This document shows, piece after piece, positions 31,624 to 39,732 of a stretch of 39,732 nucleotides of DNA (its first letter is position 1; the number at the start of each line of letters is the position of its first letter). The DNA is from Candidatus Pelagibacterales bacterium (GTDB taxonomy: Bacteria; Pseudomonadota; Alphaproteobacteria; TMED109), in assembly GCA_002715265.1 (NCBI GenBank), contig PAYS01000045.1:1-39732 (forward strand), given 5' to 3'. The position numbers and the translations under genes are program-made. The notes below the pieces were generated by a model. It saw nothing but the letters and a program-made list of their open reading frames with translations, was not told where the DNA came from and searched no databases.

Positions 31624-33576
31624 TTAATTACTTTCTCTCATTGTTGCTAAATGTTTAATTCTTCTTCTGCGTCTATTAATAAAAACAAAAATTGCGGATA
31701 TAGATACTAGTATAGGCATTACCCATATATTATATATTTTTAATTTTAGTCCTAATTCTTCAATTTCTACTCTTAAATCTCTTCTTACATCTCTGAGTTT
31801 TTTTCTAATTGTTACAATTTGATCCTTAAATTCTTGTAATGTATCCGCTTGCTCTTTAGAAAGAATTGGTGCTCCATCTTGGGTTGCAATCGAAGCACCC
31901 CTTTGTAAATCTCTTAATTTTTCTTCTGTTACTCTAAGGTCTTCTTGTAGAGATTGTTCTGTCTCTCGATATTTTGTTTCTGCTTCTTTTTGAAGTTCTT
32001 CTACTATAATAAAGGGTCTTACTGCAGTGCCTCTTGTTCTTAAACTTATTAGTTCTCCCCCACCCGCTAAAGATTCCACGGCATTAATAACTAAAGAACC
32101 ATTATCTGCAATAGGATTGAATGTTTCTTTACCAAAATTATCTTGTTTCTGTGTCCAAGTATTATTTGCAAGTATATCAGTATCTGCAAATATAATTATA
32201 TTTCCATTAGATGTAGATGTTAAATGATCCTTATGAAGAGGAATGGGACTAGTATCTTCATTAACTGGTGCATTCTCAATATAAGCAGAATTAAATTTTC
32301 CTGATAACCTAACTGCAAAAGGTAAATTTTTATTTATTGGTTCAAATTCAGATAATAATAATGTGGGATCAGGTCTAAATTGTATCTTAAACCTTTCTAT
32401 TAACATAGAGTCTTGACTTGAGCTATATAATATTTCAAATAAAGACTCAGCCTCTTCAGATCTTATTATAGCACCTGGAGTATTTGTTAAAATACTCTCT
32501 AGTTCATTTGTTATTAGATTATTTGGATTCATATATTCATTTGATAAAGCAATCCATAATACATAAGTCGTGATTCTAGAATTAGAACCACGACCAATAG
32601 TTACTTTTCTTCCTGCAAGTCTGTCTCCTACAATCATTCCTGGTTCAACATAAGCTCCATAATTATTAAATAATGTATTCAAATTAGAACCGGGTATATA
32701 AGTTCTTCTTTGTTCAATTGGTAATGCATTTCTTTGAACCTCAGAATATGGGTCAACAAAAAAGATGGCACCTTTGCCTTTCATTACAAATTGGTCAATG
32801 GCATATCTTGTTTTAAATTTTATATCCTTAGGGTGAACAATCATTAATAAATCTATATCGTCAGGAATTCTGTCTAGTTCATTAGATAATGCAACTACTT
32901 CAAAAATTTCATTTAATCTATTGTATATTTCCCAAGGAGTAACATACTCTGATGATGGAGCATCTGGATAGGCTAATCCTCCATTTATAGGTAAAGTAGT
33001 TATTAAACCGAGTTTTTTCTTTTTTGGGTTAGCAAGATCATTAATGATCCTAGTTAAATCATATTCTAAATAAGTTTCTCTTTCTTGTTCAAAAAATGGA
33101 ATAATTGATATATCATCTGTAGAATTTGTAGCTACTAGTCCAAAGTAAAATTTTTCACCTGCTTGAGATATTTGCATTCCTTGTAAGCCATATAAAATAG
33201 CTAAATCTTCATTATCAGTAAATGGTTCAGGATCAACTCTTTCAATTATAATTTTACCATCTGATTTATTTTTATACTCTTCTATAATTTCTCTAACTCT
33301 TTGTCCGTACTCTCTCATCGGAGCAATATTTCTACTTAACTTGTCAGAAAAAAATAATTTTAATGTAATTGGTTCATCAATTGTTTTTAATATACTTAAT
33401 GTTCCATCATTAAGAGTAAATAGATCATTTTGAGTGAGATCTAATCGAGAAGAAGAAAATATTTGATTACTTAGAGTATTAATAGATAGAAATAGTATTA
33501 CTATTGAAACAATTACAGCATTAAATTCAATACCGGATGAAATTTTATCATTTTTTGTAATTTTAGAAAAAATCAT
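31624..33576 (-). CDS. GldG-like ABC transporter auxiliary protein
   Basis: 650 residues. An N-terminal membrane helix (about 20-40) leads to a periplasmic ABC-associated domain (DEPITLKLFFSDKL, MREYGQRVREIIEEY, GKIIIERVDPEPF). A C-terminal coiled coil (about 540-610) and a final membrane helix (about 617-634) complete the GldG architecture. The name comes from Bacteroidota gliding genes, but in proteobacteria the cluster is not tied to gliding. It follows the permease gene as TAAATG. Confidence 0.87.
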   Translation of the reverse strand: MIFSKITKNDKISSGIEFNAVIVSIVILFLSINTLSNQIFSSSRLDLTQNDLFTLNDGTLSILKTIDEPITLKLFFSDKLSRNIAPMREYGQRVREIIEEYKNKSDGKIIIERVDPEPFTDNEDLAILYGLQGMQISQAGEKFYFGLVATNSTDDISIIPFFEQERETYLEYDLTRIINDLANPKKKKLGLITTLPINGGLAYPDAPSSEYVTPWEIYNRLNEIFEVVALSNELDRIPDDIDLLMIVHPKDIKFKTRYAIDQFVMKGKGAIFFVDPYSEVQRNALPIEQRRTYIPGSNLNTLFNNYGAYVEPGMIVGDRLAGRKVTIGRGSNSRITTYVLWIALSNEYMNPNNLITNELESILTNTPGAIIRSEEAESLFEILYSSSQDSMLIERFKIQFRPDPTLLLSEFEPINKNLPFAVRLSGKFNSAYIENAPVNEDTSPIPLHKDHLTSTSNGNIIIFADTDILANNTWTQKQDNFGKETFNPIADNGSLVINAVESLAGGGELISLRTRGTAVRPFIIVEELQKEAETKYRETEQSLQEDLRVTEEKLRDLQRGASIATQDGAPILSKEQADTLQEFKDQIVTIRKKLRDVRRDLRVEIEELGLKLKIYNIWVMPILVSISAIFVFINRRRRRIKHLATMRESN

Positions 33577-34311
33577 TTAAATACCTTTCCTAGAATTAAT
33601 AGATAAAATATTTAGAGATAAAGCTCCTATTATCAATGATAAAAAATAAATAATATTTCTTATATCTATTACTCCCCTCGTTAAATCTGTAAAATTTGAA
33701 ACAAAACTAAAAGAAGCAATAGTGTCGAGAAGAGCCTGAGGCGTCCAGCTTGAAAAAAAGTTCAAAACAATTGGTAATCCACTTACAGTAAATAAAAAAC
33801 ATACTGCAATGCTAACTACAAATGCTATTACTTGGTTTTTTGTGAGAGAAGATATGCATGATCCTATAGATAAATAACCTCCTGCCATTAATAAACTTCC
33901 TAAATAACTAGTTAATATCACTCCATTATCTGGATCTCCTAAGTAATTAACAGTAATCCACATTGGAAAGGTTAAAATTAAAGCTATACCAGTAAAAATC
34001 CACGCGGCTAAAAATTTACCAATTACTGTTTGACCTACACTTACTGGAAGAGTCATTAATAGTTCTATTGTTCCATTTCTTCTTTCTTCAGCCCATAGTC
34101 GCATTGAAATTGCAGGTATAAGAAATAAGTATAACCAAGGGTGCCAGTCAAAAAATGCAGATAAATCTGCTTGTCCTCTTTCATAAAAAGCTCCCATATA
34201 AAATGTAAACAAACCTGCCATAAGTAAAAATATTACAATAAATACATACGCAACAGGAGTTGAAAAATATCCATTAAGCTCTCTTTTTGTGATATTTATT
34301 ATTGTTCCCAT
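33577..34311 (-). CDS. ABC-2 type permease, GldF-like
   Basis: 244 residues with about six membrane helices. Family marks are an N-terminal ITKRELNGYFSTPVAYVFIV and the cytoplasmic AEERRNGTIELLMTLPVS that typifies ABC-2 permeases. It forms the membrane channel with the ATPase encoded 8 bases upstream and the GldG-like protein downstream. Substrate unknown. Confidence 0.9.
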   Translation of the reverse strand: MGTIINITKRELNGYFSTPVAYVFIVIFLLMAGLFTFYMGAFYERGQADLSAFFDWHPWLYLFLIPAISMRLWAEERRNGTIELLMTLPVSVGQTVIGKFLAAWIFTGIALILTFPMWITVNYLGDPDNGVILTSYLGSLLMAGGYLSIGSCISSLTKNQVIAFVVSIAVCFLFTVSGLPIVLNFFSSWTPQALLDTIASFSFVSNFTDLTRGVIDIRNIIYFLSLIIGALSLNILSINSRKGI

Positions 34312-34319
34312 TTTAATAC

Positions 34320-35051
34320 CTATTTTTTACCTATAGTTAGAGTTCTAAAAACATCATCTAATGTTTCATTATTTGTACCAGTATCCAATAAAGCTTGAGG
34401 AGTTTTATCAACAATTAATTTACCATTTGCTATAATCATAGCTCTGGAACATACGGCATCAACTTCTTCTAATATATGTGTTGATATAATAATGGCCTTT
34501 GACTTTGACATTTCTGTAATTAGCTTTCTAACTTCATGTTTTTGATTTGGGTCTAAACCATCCGTTGGTTCATCTAATATTAATACATCTGGATCATGTA
34601 AAATTGCCTGTGCTAGACCTACTCTTCTTTTATAACCTTTTGATAGAGTTTCAATTTGTTGATATAATACTTTTTCCAAACCAAGTTTATCAATAGCATT
34701 GTTAATACTTTTCTCAATATATTCTTTTTTGATTTTTCTAATACTGGAGATAAATTTTAGAAAACTTATAACAGTCATTTCTCCATATAAAGGGGCACCT
34801 TCTGGTACATATCCTATTTTTTCTTTAACTGCTATCGGTTCTTTATGTACACTATTGCCACAGACTTTTATCGAACCCGAAGTTGCAGGAAGAAATCCTG
34901 TAATCATTCTCATGGTAGTAGTCTTACCTGCTCCATTTGGCCCTAAAAAGCCAAGAACTTCTCCCCTATTAAGTTTAAAAGTTATGTCGTCTACAGCCTT
35001 AAATGGTCCAAAACTCTTTGTTAATTGATTTACTTCAATTAAAACACTCAT
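34320..35051 (-). CDS. ABC transporter ATPase, GldA-like
   Basis: About 243 residues from the ATG at 35051, preferred because AAGGA lies about 9 bases before it; the track start at 35075 has no ribosome site. Walker A GPNGAGKTT, signature LSKGYKRRVG, Walker B VLILDEPTDGLD and switch STHILEE are all present. It is first of a four-gene operon (ATPase, permease, GldG-like, DUF4340) that most likely exports or acts on an envelope component. Confidence 0.92.
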   Translation of the reverse strand: MSVLIEVNQLTKSFGPFKAVDDITFKLNRGEVLGFLGPNGAGKTTTMRMITGFLPATSGSIKVCGNSVHKEPIAVKEKIGYVPEGAPLYGEMTVISFLKFISSIRKIKKEYIEKSINNAIDKLGLEKVLYQQIETLSKGYKRRVGLAQAILHDPDVLILDEPTDGLDPNQKHEVRKLITEMSKSKAIIISTHILEEVDAVCSRAMIIANGKLIVDKTPQALLDTGTNNETLDDVFRTLTIGKK

Positions 35052-35176
35052 TAAAATAGGTCCTTGTCTAAGCATAAATTATTGCACATATTTAATATTT
35101 GTGGTCAATAGTTTCAAGTATTTAGTGAAAAAAATAATATAGTATCTTATAAAAGTATTTTAAATAGGAAAATTTA

Positions 35177-35719
35177 ATGTTAACAGAATCTCCAAATATA
35201 GATAAAAATTTTGTAGCAAAAGAGTTTAATCTTAAAAACATAGATGGAAAATTCTATAATCTTAATGATATTAGAGGTAAGAATGGTACATTAATATTTT
35301 TTATTTGTAATCATTGTCCTTATGTAAAAGCAATTGTAAAAAAATTAGTAAGAGATGTTTCTGAATTAAAGTTACTAGGAATTAATTCTGTAGGCATAAT
35401 GTCAAATGATTATGAATCTTACCCAGAAGATAGTTATGATAATATGAAAACTTTTTCAAAAATTAATAATTTTTCTTTTCCTTATTTAATTGATGAAACG
35501 CAAGAAATAGCGAAAAATTATAAAGCAGTATGTACTCCAGATTTTTTTGGATTTAATGATAAATTAAACTTGAAATATAGAGGTAGGTTAGATAGTTCTG
35601 CGTTAAAAAATGATGAATATGCTACTAGAGAATTATTTTATTCAATGAAAGCTATTTCTGAAAAAAAAGAAGTTCCATATAATAATCCAAGCATAGGTTG
35701 CTCCATAAAATGGAAATAA
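35177..35719 (+). CDS. Thioredoxin-like (AhpC/TSA-type) family protein
   Basis: 180 residues, thioredoxin fold with the motif FFICNHCPYVKAIVKKL. The Cys pair C44-N-H-C47 is the redox site typical of this uncharacterised cytoplasmic family, which differs from classical peroxiredoxins. A further Cys lies in AVCTPDFFGF. No signal peptide. The stop is one base before the ferredoxin-like gene, so they form a unit and may share a redox role. Confidence 0.87.
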   Translation: MLTESPNIDKNFVAKEFNLKNIDGKFYNLNDIRGKNGTLIFFICNHCPYVKAIVKKLVRDVSELKLLGINSVGIMSNDYESYPEDSYDNMKTFSKINNFSFPYLIDETQEIAKNYKAVCTPDFFGFNDKLNLKYRGRLDSSALKNDEYATRELFYSMKAISEKKEVPYNNPSIGCSIKWK

Positions 35720-35720
35720 A

Positions 35721-36716
35721 ATGAATGATAAAACTACATTAAAAATTCCTAAATATAATTTAAATTTAAAAATAAATAATAATAAGAATATAGTTCAAGC
35801 TGCACTAGAAGCTGGCGTAAAATTATCTTTTAGCTGCAGATCAGGAGTATGTGGAACTTGCAAAGCAAAAATAATTAATGGTAAAACAGATAATTCTAAA
35901 GGAATTACTCACAATCTAACAAATGAAGAAAAATCAAATAATATAATATTTACGTGTCAATCATTGCCTTTATCAAAAACATTAGAATTGGAATTTTTAT
36001 CTCCATTATCTAAAAGTCTTCTCGCAAACGATAATAAACCTAAAGAATACATAGTTGAAATATTAACTATAAATAAATTACATGAATCATACATAGAATT
36101 AATAACTTCTTTTCCAAAAAGAATATTTACATTTCTTCATGATGGAATGAAAATTCAGTTAAACATAGCAGGTAAACTAAGTGAAAATAAATATAATATA
36201 ATAACTCCTAAGTTAAATCCTGATGGAAGCAATAATGGGTTAATATCTATTTATATACCTATAAATGATAAAGAGATTTATCAAAATCTCTTTCCTGGTG
36301 AAACTATTACAATAATTGGGCCTCATAAGAATGATATACCTGTAAATGGTAAGCCTTATTTATTTATTACAAATAAAGAGAATTTAATTTCTTCATTGTC
36401 AAAAATTAAACAAATATTGTTTATCAATAATGATGCTAAAGTTATGCTAATAAGCTATTACGAGAATAAACATAAAATTCAATTTATGGATGAAATGCAC
36501 AAAATTCAAAATATATATAAAGGTTTCAACTATAAAATAATCATTACAAAAGAAAAAGTAGCTTCAAATACAAGATTTATTTTTGGTAAACCAGTAGATG
36601 TATTAAATAAGATAATATCAAATTTAAATAATCACATAATATTTATAGATAAGAAGAATGGCAAATTAATAAAAAAAATCATAGAGCTAGAAGGCTTAAA
36701 GGAAAATATATATTAA
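35721..36716 (+). CDS. Plant-type [2Fe-2S] ferredoxin fused to a degenerate FNR-like domain
   Basis: 331 residues. The N-terminal domain has the C-x4-C-x2-C...C pattern (C39, C44, C47, C79: SCRSGVCGTCKAK and FTCQSL) of a [2Fe-2S] ferredoxin. Residues about 105-320 follow the layout of a ferredoxin-NADP reductase, as in PaaE-type proteins, but the FAD motif RxYS reads NKYNI and the NAD loop GGTGI is replaced by ITNKENL. The second domain may not bind flavin or NAD in the usual way. It could be an electron carrier that needs a separate reductase. It is co-transcribed with the thioredoxin-like gene. Confidence 0.78.
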   Translation: MNDKTTLKIPKYNLNLKINNNKNIVQAALEAGVKLSFSCRSGVCGTCKAKIINGKTDNSKGITHNLTNEEKSNNIIFTCQSLPLSKTLELEFLSPLSKSLLANDNKPKEYIVEILTINKLHESYIELITSFPKRIFTFLHDGMKIQLNIAGKLSENKYNIITPKLNPDGSNNGLISIYIPINDKEIYQNLFPGETITIIGPHKNDIPVNGKPYLFITNKENLISSLSKIKQILFINNDAKVMLISYYENKHKIQFMDEMHKIQNIYKGFNYKIIITKEKVASNTRFIFGKPVDVLNKIISNLNNHIIFIDKKNGKLIKKIIELEGLKENIY

Positions 36717-36717
36717 G

Positions 36718-37017
36718 TTATTTATCACTTTTATTATCATTATCATCTTCAATTTCAATATATTCTGCTTCTGTAAAGTTATTATTTTTTTTCTTAGAAT
36801 TTAAATCCATAAAAATTGCTGGAATAATTTTTTTTATTACTATGTATAAAATTAGTATTACAAATAATACTATTCCTATCCAAGAATCTATTAAAAAACT
36901 GAAAACCTGAACAAAACCAACTAATAAAATAATAATTATTGTGAGTAATGCTAGAAAAATACCTAAACAACCAAGTCTTATTCTCATAGGTATATTATGA
37001 ATACTATAGGGCTTCAT
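36718..37017 (-). CDS. Small two-TM membrane protein of unknown function
   Basis: 99 residues: two hydrophobic segments (about 13-37 and 41-62), a basic stretch, then a short acidic tail (TEAEYIEIEDDNDN). I do not recognise the family. It starts 10 bases after the small acyl-CoA dehydrogenase subunit stop and probably shares its transcript. It ends one base from the convergent ferredoxin-like gene. Confidence 0.7.
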   Translation of the reverse strand: MKPYSIHNIPMRIRLGCLGIFLALLTIIIILLVGFVQVFSFLIDSWIGIVLFVILILYIVIKKIIPAIFMDLNSKKKNNNFTEAEYIEIEDDNDNKSDK

Positions 37018-37027
37018 TAAATAAGTT

Positions 37028-38158
37028 TTATTCTCCTAATTGGCTAAATTCATTTAAATAAAAATCTGAATTTCCTAAAAATGTATCAAGCATTGTTAGC
37101 CTTTTAAAATATTGGCCTATTTCCATTTCATCAGTAACACCCATACCTCCATGTAGTTGAACAGCTTCTTGTCCTAGTTTGCGTCCACCTAAACCAATAT
37201 TAATTTTTCCAGAAATTATTGCTTTTTTCCCATTTATAGTTTTATAGCCTTTTAGTGCTGACATATTAGATAATGAATCCATTTCATCACTTAAAATAAG
37301 CATTTCAACAGTTCTATGTTGAATTACTTGAAACCTACCTATATGCACACCAAATTGCTTTCTTGTTTTTATATATTCTAGTGTCATTTCATACATTTTT
37401 TGCATGATACCAGAAGCTTCAGCATTAGTTGCAACCAAAGTTTTATATATTGCCTCAGAGATAATTTGATTAGCGTTATTTTCTACACTAATTAAATTTT
37501 CCTTTGGAACTTCAACATTATTTAAAATTACTTCTCCTGCTCTAAAACCATCTACAGTTTGGTAATCCTGAATATTTAAGCCATTAACATCAGATTTTAT
37601 GCAGAAAAGAGAAATTCCTTCATTATGCATTCTATCGCCAGATGTTCGAGCAGAAACTATTACATAATTAGCCTGACCTACACCAAAAACTACAGACTTA
37701 TGACCATTAATTAACCATTTATCTTTTTTAAATTCAGCAGTTGTAGAAACATCAAAAAAATTAAAGCGAGAATTTGGCTCAGAAAATGCAAAAGAGATTA
37801 AAGACTGTCCTTCAATTATCTCTTTAATCAAATTTGATCTTAAATCCGAATTTGGACATAAAGACAATAATCCACCACTTAATACTACAGAAGATATATA
37901 GGGTTCCACTACTAAACCTTTACCAAAGGCTTTCATTATAATCATTAGATCTATTAAATCTCCTCCAAAACCACCATCTTCTTCCTTAAATGGAAGTGCA
38001 AGCCAACCTAATTCTGCAAACTGCTTCCATATGTCTTCGCTATAACCATTTTTACTATTAACAATTTTTCTTCTTGTTTCGGAGTCATAAGATTCTGCGA
38101 TAAATTTCTCAACAGAATTATTTATTAACTCTTGATCTTGATTGAATGATAAATCCAC
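37028..38158 (-). CDS. Acyl-CoA dehydrogenase, small subunit (pimeloyl-CoA dehydrogenase PimD-like)
   Basis: 376 residues with the acyl-CoA dehydrogenase fold. It starts MDLSFNQDQELINNSVEKF, has FADs region ISFAFSEPNSRF and ends with LHGGMGVTDEMEIGQYFKRL. The N-terminal half is divergent, as in the small subunits of heteromeric dehydrogenases such as PimD, or FadE partners in steroid degradation. It should form an alpha2beta2 enzyme with the large subunit encoded 15 bases upstream. Substrate might be a dicarboxylic or branched acyl-CoA. Confidence 0.88.
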   Translation of the reverse strand: MDLSFNQDQELINNSVEKFIAESYDSETRRKIVNSKNGYSEDIWKQFAELGWLALPFKEEDGGFGGDLIDLMIIMKAFGKGLVVEPYISSVVLSGGLLSLCPNSDLRSNLIKEIIEGQSLISFAFSEPNSRFNFFDVSTTAEFKKDKWLINGHKSVVFGVGQANYVIVSARTSGDRMHNEGISLFCIKSDVNGLNIQDYQTVDGFRAGEVILNNVEVPKENLISVENNANQIISEAIYKTLVATNAEASGIMQKMYEMTLEYIKTRKQFGVHIGRFQVIQHRTVEMLILSDEMDSLSNMSALKGYKTINGKKAIISGKINIGLGGRKLGQEAVQLHGGMGVTDEMEIGQYFKRLTMLDTFLGNSDFYLNEFSQLGE

Positions 38159-38173
38159 TTTTATTTCCTTTAA

Positions 38174-39370
38174 TTATAATTCTAATACCATTTTGGCTAA
38201 AATATTTTTTTGTATTTCATTTGATCCACCATAAATAGTTGTTTTTCTTGTATTAAAATATTTAGGTGCTGAAGCCGTGCTCCAGTCAGGCCCAATTACT
38301 GGTTGATTGCTTCCAGTATCCATAGCGTTGGGCTGATAAGGATATGCATAATATCCACTAGCCTCCAAAACAAGCTCAGTTATTTCCTGCTGTATTTCAG
38401 AACCTCTAATTTTTAACATACTTGCTTCAGCTCCAGGAGGAATGCCTTTAGCGTCATTAGAAATTGCTTTTAATTCTGCATATTCCAAGGCTTGAAGCCT
38501 TATGTCACACTTAGTCACTTTATCCATAAAGCGTTGATCTTTATCTAATGTTTTATCACCGTTTTTTTGAGATTTCGCTATTTCTCTTACTTTTGCAAGA
38601 GATTTTTTAGATCTAGACACTGCCGCTATAGAAGTTCTTTCATGGCCAAGTAAATATTTTGCCACAGTCCATCCTTTATTTTCTTCATATATTAAGTTTT
38701 CTTCCGGAACAAATACATCTTCTAGGTATACCATATTAACTTCATGGCCACCATCTAGTGTAATTATTGGTTTAACCGAAACACCTGAAGATTTCATATC
38801 TAATAACATAAATGAAATTCCTTCTTGAGGTTTGCAATCAGAGTTAGTTCTTACAAGTACAAACATCATGTCCGCATAATGGGCCATCGTTGTCCATGTT
38901 TTAGTGCCATTTATTTTATAACCGCCCTCTACCTTTTCTGCCTTAGTAGACAATGAAGCTAAATCAGATCCAGATCCAGGTTCGGAGTATCCTTGACACC
39001 ACCAGTGTTCTGTAGACAATATTTTTGGTAAATAATAATTTTTTTGTTCTTCTGTTCCATATTTTATAATAACTGGGGCAACCATTGTTACGCCAAAAGG
39101 TAATACTGTTGGAGCAGAGGCAGCTCCACACTCTTCGTCAAATATATATCTTTGTGTTACACTCCAACCTGTACCTCCATATTCTTGAGGCCAACTCGGG
39201 GCCATCCATCCTTTTTTATATAATTTAGTTTGCCACTCAAACATTTCATCCTTATTAATATGATGCCCAATTTCTATTTTTTTCTTAGTAGAAGGATTCA
39301 AATTTTCATTAATAAAATTTCTAACTTCTTCTTTAAATTTAAGATCTTCATTACTAAAATTTAAATTCAT
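38174..39370 (-). CDS. Acyl-CoA dehydrogenase, large subunit (pimeloyl-CoA dehydrogenase PimC-like)
   Basis: About 398 residues from the ATG at 39370, chosen for its AGGAG site; the track start at 39433 adds 21 residues without homology to the family. Motifs: WPQEYGGTGWS, the flavin loop CQGYSEPGSGSDLASLSTKA in part, TWTTMAHYADMMFVLVRT and the C-terminal IYGGSNEIQKNIL. It is the FAD-binding catalytic partner of the following gene. It resembles PimC-type large subunits. The products of the benzoyl-CoA pathway feed into dicarboxylyl-CoA oxidation, so a link to the box cluster is possible but not shown. Confidence 0.9.
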   Translation of the reverse strand: MNLNFSNEDLKFKEEVRNFINENLNPSTKKKIEIGHHINKDEMFEWQTKLYKKGWMAPSWPQEYGGTGWSVTQRYIFDEECGAASAPTVLPFGVTMVAPVIIKYGTEEQKNYYLPKILSTEHWWCQGYSEPGSGSDLASLSTKAEKVEGGYKINGTKTWTTMAHYADMMFVLVRTNSDCKPQEGISFMLLDMKSSGVSVKPIITLDGGHEVNMVYLEDVFVPEENLIYEENKGWTVAKYLLGHERTSIAAVSRSKKSLAKVREIAKSQKNGDKTLDKDQRFMDKVTKCDIRLQALEYAELKAISNDAKGIPPGAEASMLKIRGSEIQQEITELVLEASGYYAYPYQPNAMDTGSNQPVIGPDWSTASAPKYFNTRKTTIYGGSNEIQKNILAKMVLEL

Positions 39371-39485
39371 TAATATTACTCCTAGCTTTACAATATCCAC
39401 ATTAACAATAATTAATATTTTGGTAACTATCATGCAACCATTAAAAACGCATTATTACATCTAAAAAAAAAAAGGATACTTAAAA

Positions 39486-39732
39486 TTGAAAAAAATATTA
39501 ATTATTAGTTTATTAATACTAACCTATTTTCCATTAAATTTTACTTATGCTAATAACATTACTACCATCGCTCCTTTAATTAAAGATGTAAAAGACTCAG
39601 TAGTATCTATTAAGAATATTAAAAATAGTTCTAACACTAATACCCCTATTTCAGGTTCAGGTTTTATTATTAGTCAAGAAGGTTATATAGTTACAAATTA
39701 CCATGTCATAAAAGATTCTAAAAACATAAAAG
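39486..39732 (+). CDS. HtrA/DegP-type serine protease, 5' part only
   Basis: The frame starts at a TTG at 39486, about 10 bases after AAAGGAT, and runs off the right edge (82 residues visible). A signal peptide (KKILIISLLILTYFPLNFTYA) is followed by IAPLIKDVKDSVVSIK and GSGFIISQEGYIVTNYHVI. The last contains the catalytic His of the trypsin-like fold in HtrA/DegP/DegQ proteases. The Asp, Ser and PDZ domains would lie beyond the window. It should act in periplasmic protein quality control. Confidence 0.85.
   Translation, partial: MKKILIISLLILTYFPLNFTYANNITTIAPLIKDVKDSVVSIKNIKNSSNTNTPISGSGFIISQEGYIVTNYHVIKDSKNIK

Noticed and set aside
30497-35051. Gliding motility genes
   Set aside because: The GldA/F/G-like ABC cluster with DUF4340 is widespread in non-gliding proteobacteria, and no other gld or spr genes are present.

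Overview
The window comes from a strongly AT-rich, tightly packed bacterial genome. Genes abut or overlap, there is no stretch over 300 bases without a gene, and I saw no insertion sequence, phage gene, integrase or CRISPR. The gene set points to a free-living, aerobic, probably aquatic proteobacterium. It includes Tat- and Sec-exported dehydrogenases with c-type cytochromes, a box (aerobic benzoyl-CoA) pathway, Liv-type ABC uptake and a tRNA-Glu with encoded CCA. I cannot fix the class: the Lpp/OprI-like lipoprotein and a Fur-like site suggest Gammaproteobacteria, while the catabolic genes fit Alpha- or Betaproteobacteria equally well.

Layout. 1-265: 5' part of a secreted protein. 403-1242: PhyH-type Fe(II)/2-oxoglutarate dioxygenase. 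1265-6078 (minus): an eight-gene operon of mostly unrecognised envelope proteins around a TolQ/ExbB-like and a TolR/ExbD-like protein, headed by a cytochrome c. It lies directly downstream of a PQQ dehydrogenase (6151-7842) with an apparent leaky terminator between them. 8051-12476: DUF1330 protein, an orphan Tat-exported solute-binding protein, a GMC dehydrogenase with its Tat-exported partner subunit, and a second, paralogous cytochrome c. 12521-12595: tRNA-Glu.

12746-24104 is a benzoate (or related aromatic acid) catabolism island. A five-gene Liv-type ABC importer faces boxB-boxC-boxR, and boxR is divergent from flavodoxin - benzoate-CoA ligase - alpha/beta hydrolase. The acid would be imported, activated to its CoA ester, epoxidised by BoxB and ring-opened by BoxC. 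boxA and boxD are absent here, and a small flavodoxin occupies the cluster instead. Two TGCA-N6-TGCA sites, each with a -10 hexamer embedded at the same offset, look like BoxR operators.

24098-28606 holds a TrpB2-type PLP enzyme, a nitrilase-fold protein whose catalytic Cys is Ala, a tartrate/malate dehydrogenase-like enzyme and an SDR. 28690-30495 has an Lpp-like lipoprotein ending in Lys next to an L,D-transpeptidase (a likely tethering pair) and apt. 30497-35051 is a GldA/GldF/GldG-DUF4340 type ABC cluster. 35177-36716 has a thioredoxin-like protein and a ferredoxin fused to a degenerate reductase domain. 36718-39370 has a small membrane protein and a two-subunit acyl-CoA dehydrogenase. 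39486 to the end is the start of an HtrA/DegP-type protease.

The best candidate for an undescribed system is the PQQ dehydrogenase plus TolQR-like operon at 1265-7842. All functional calls are by-eye family recognition, with no searches run.
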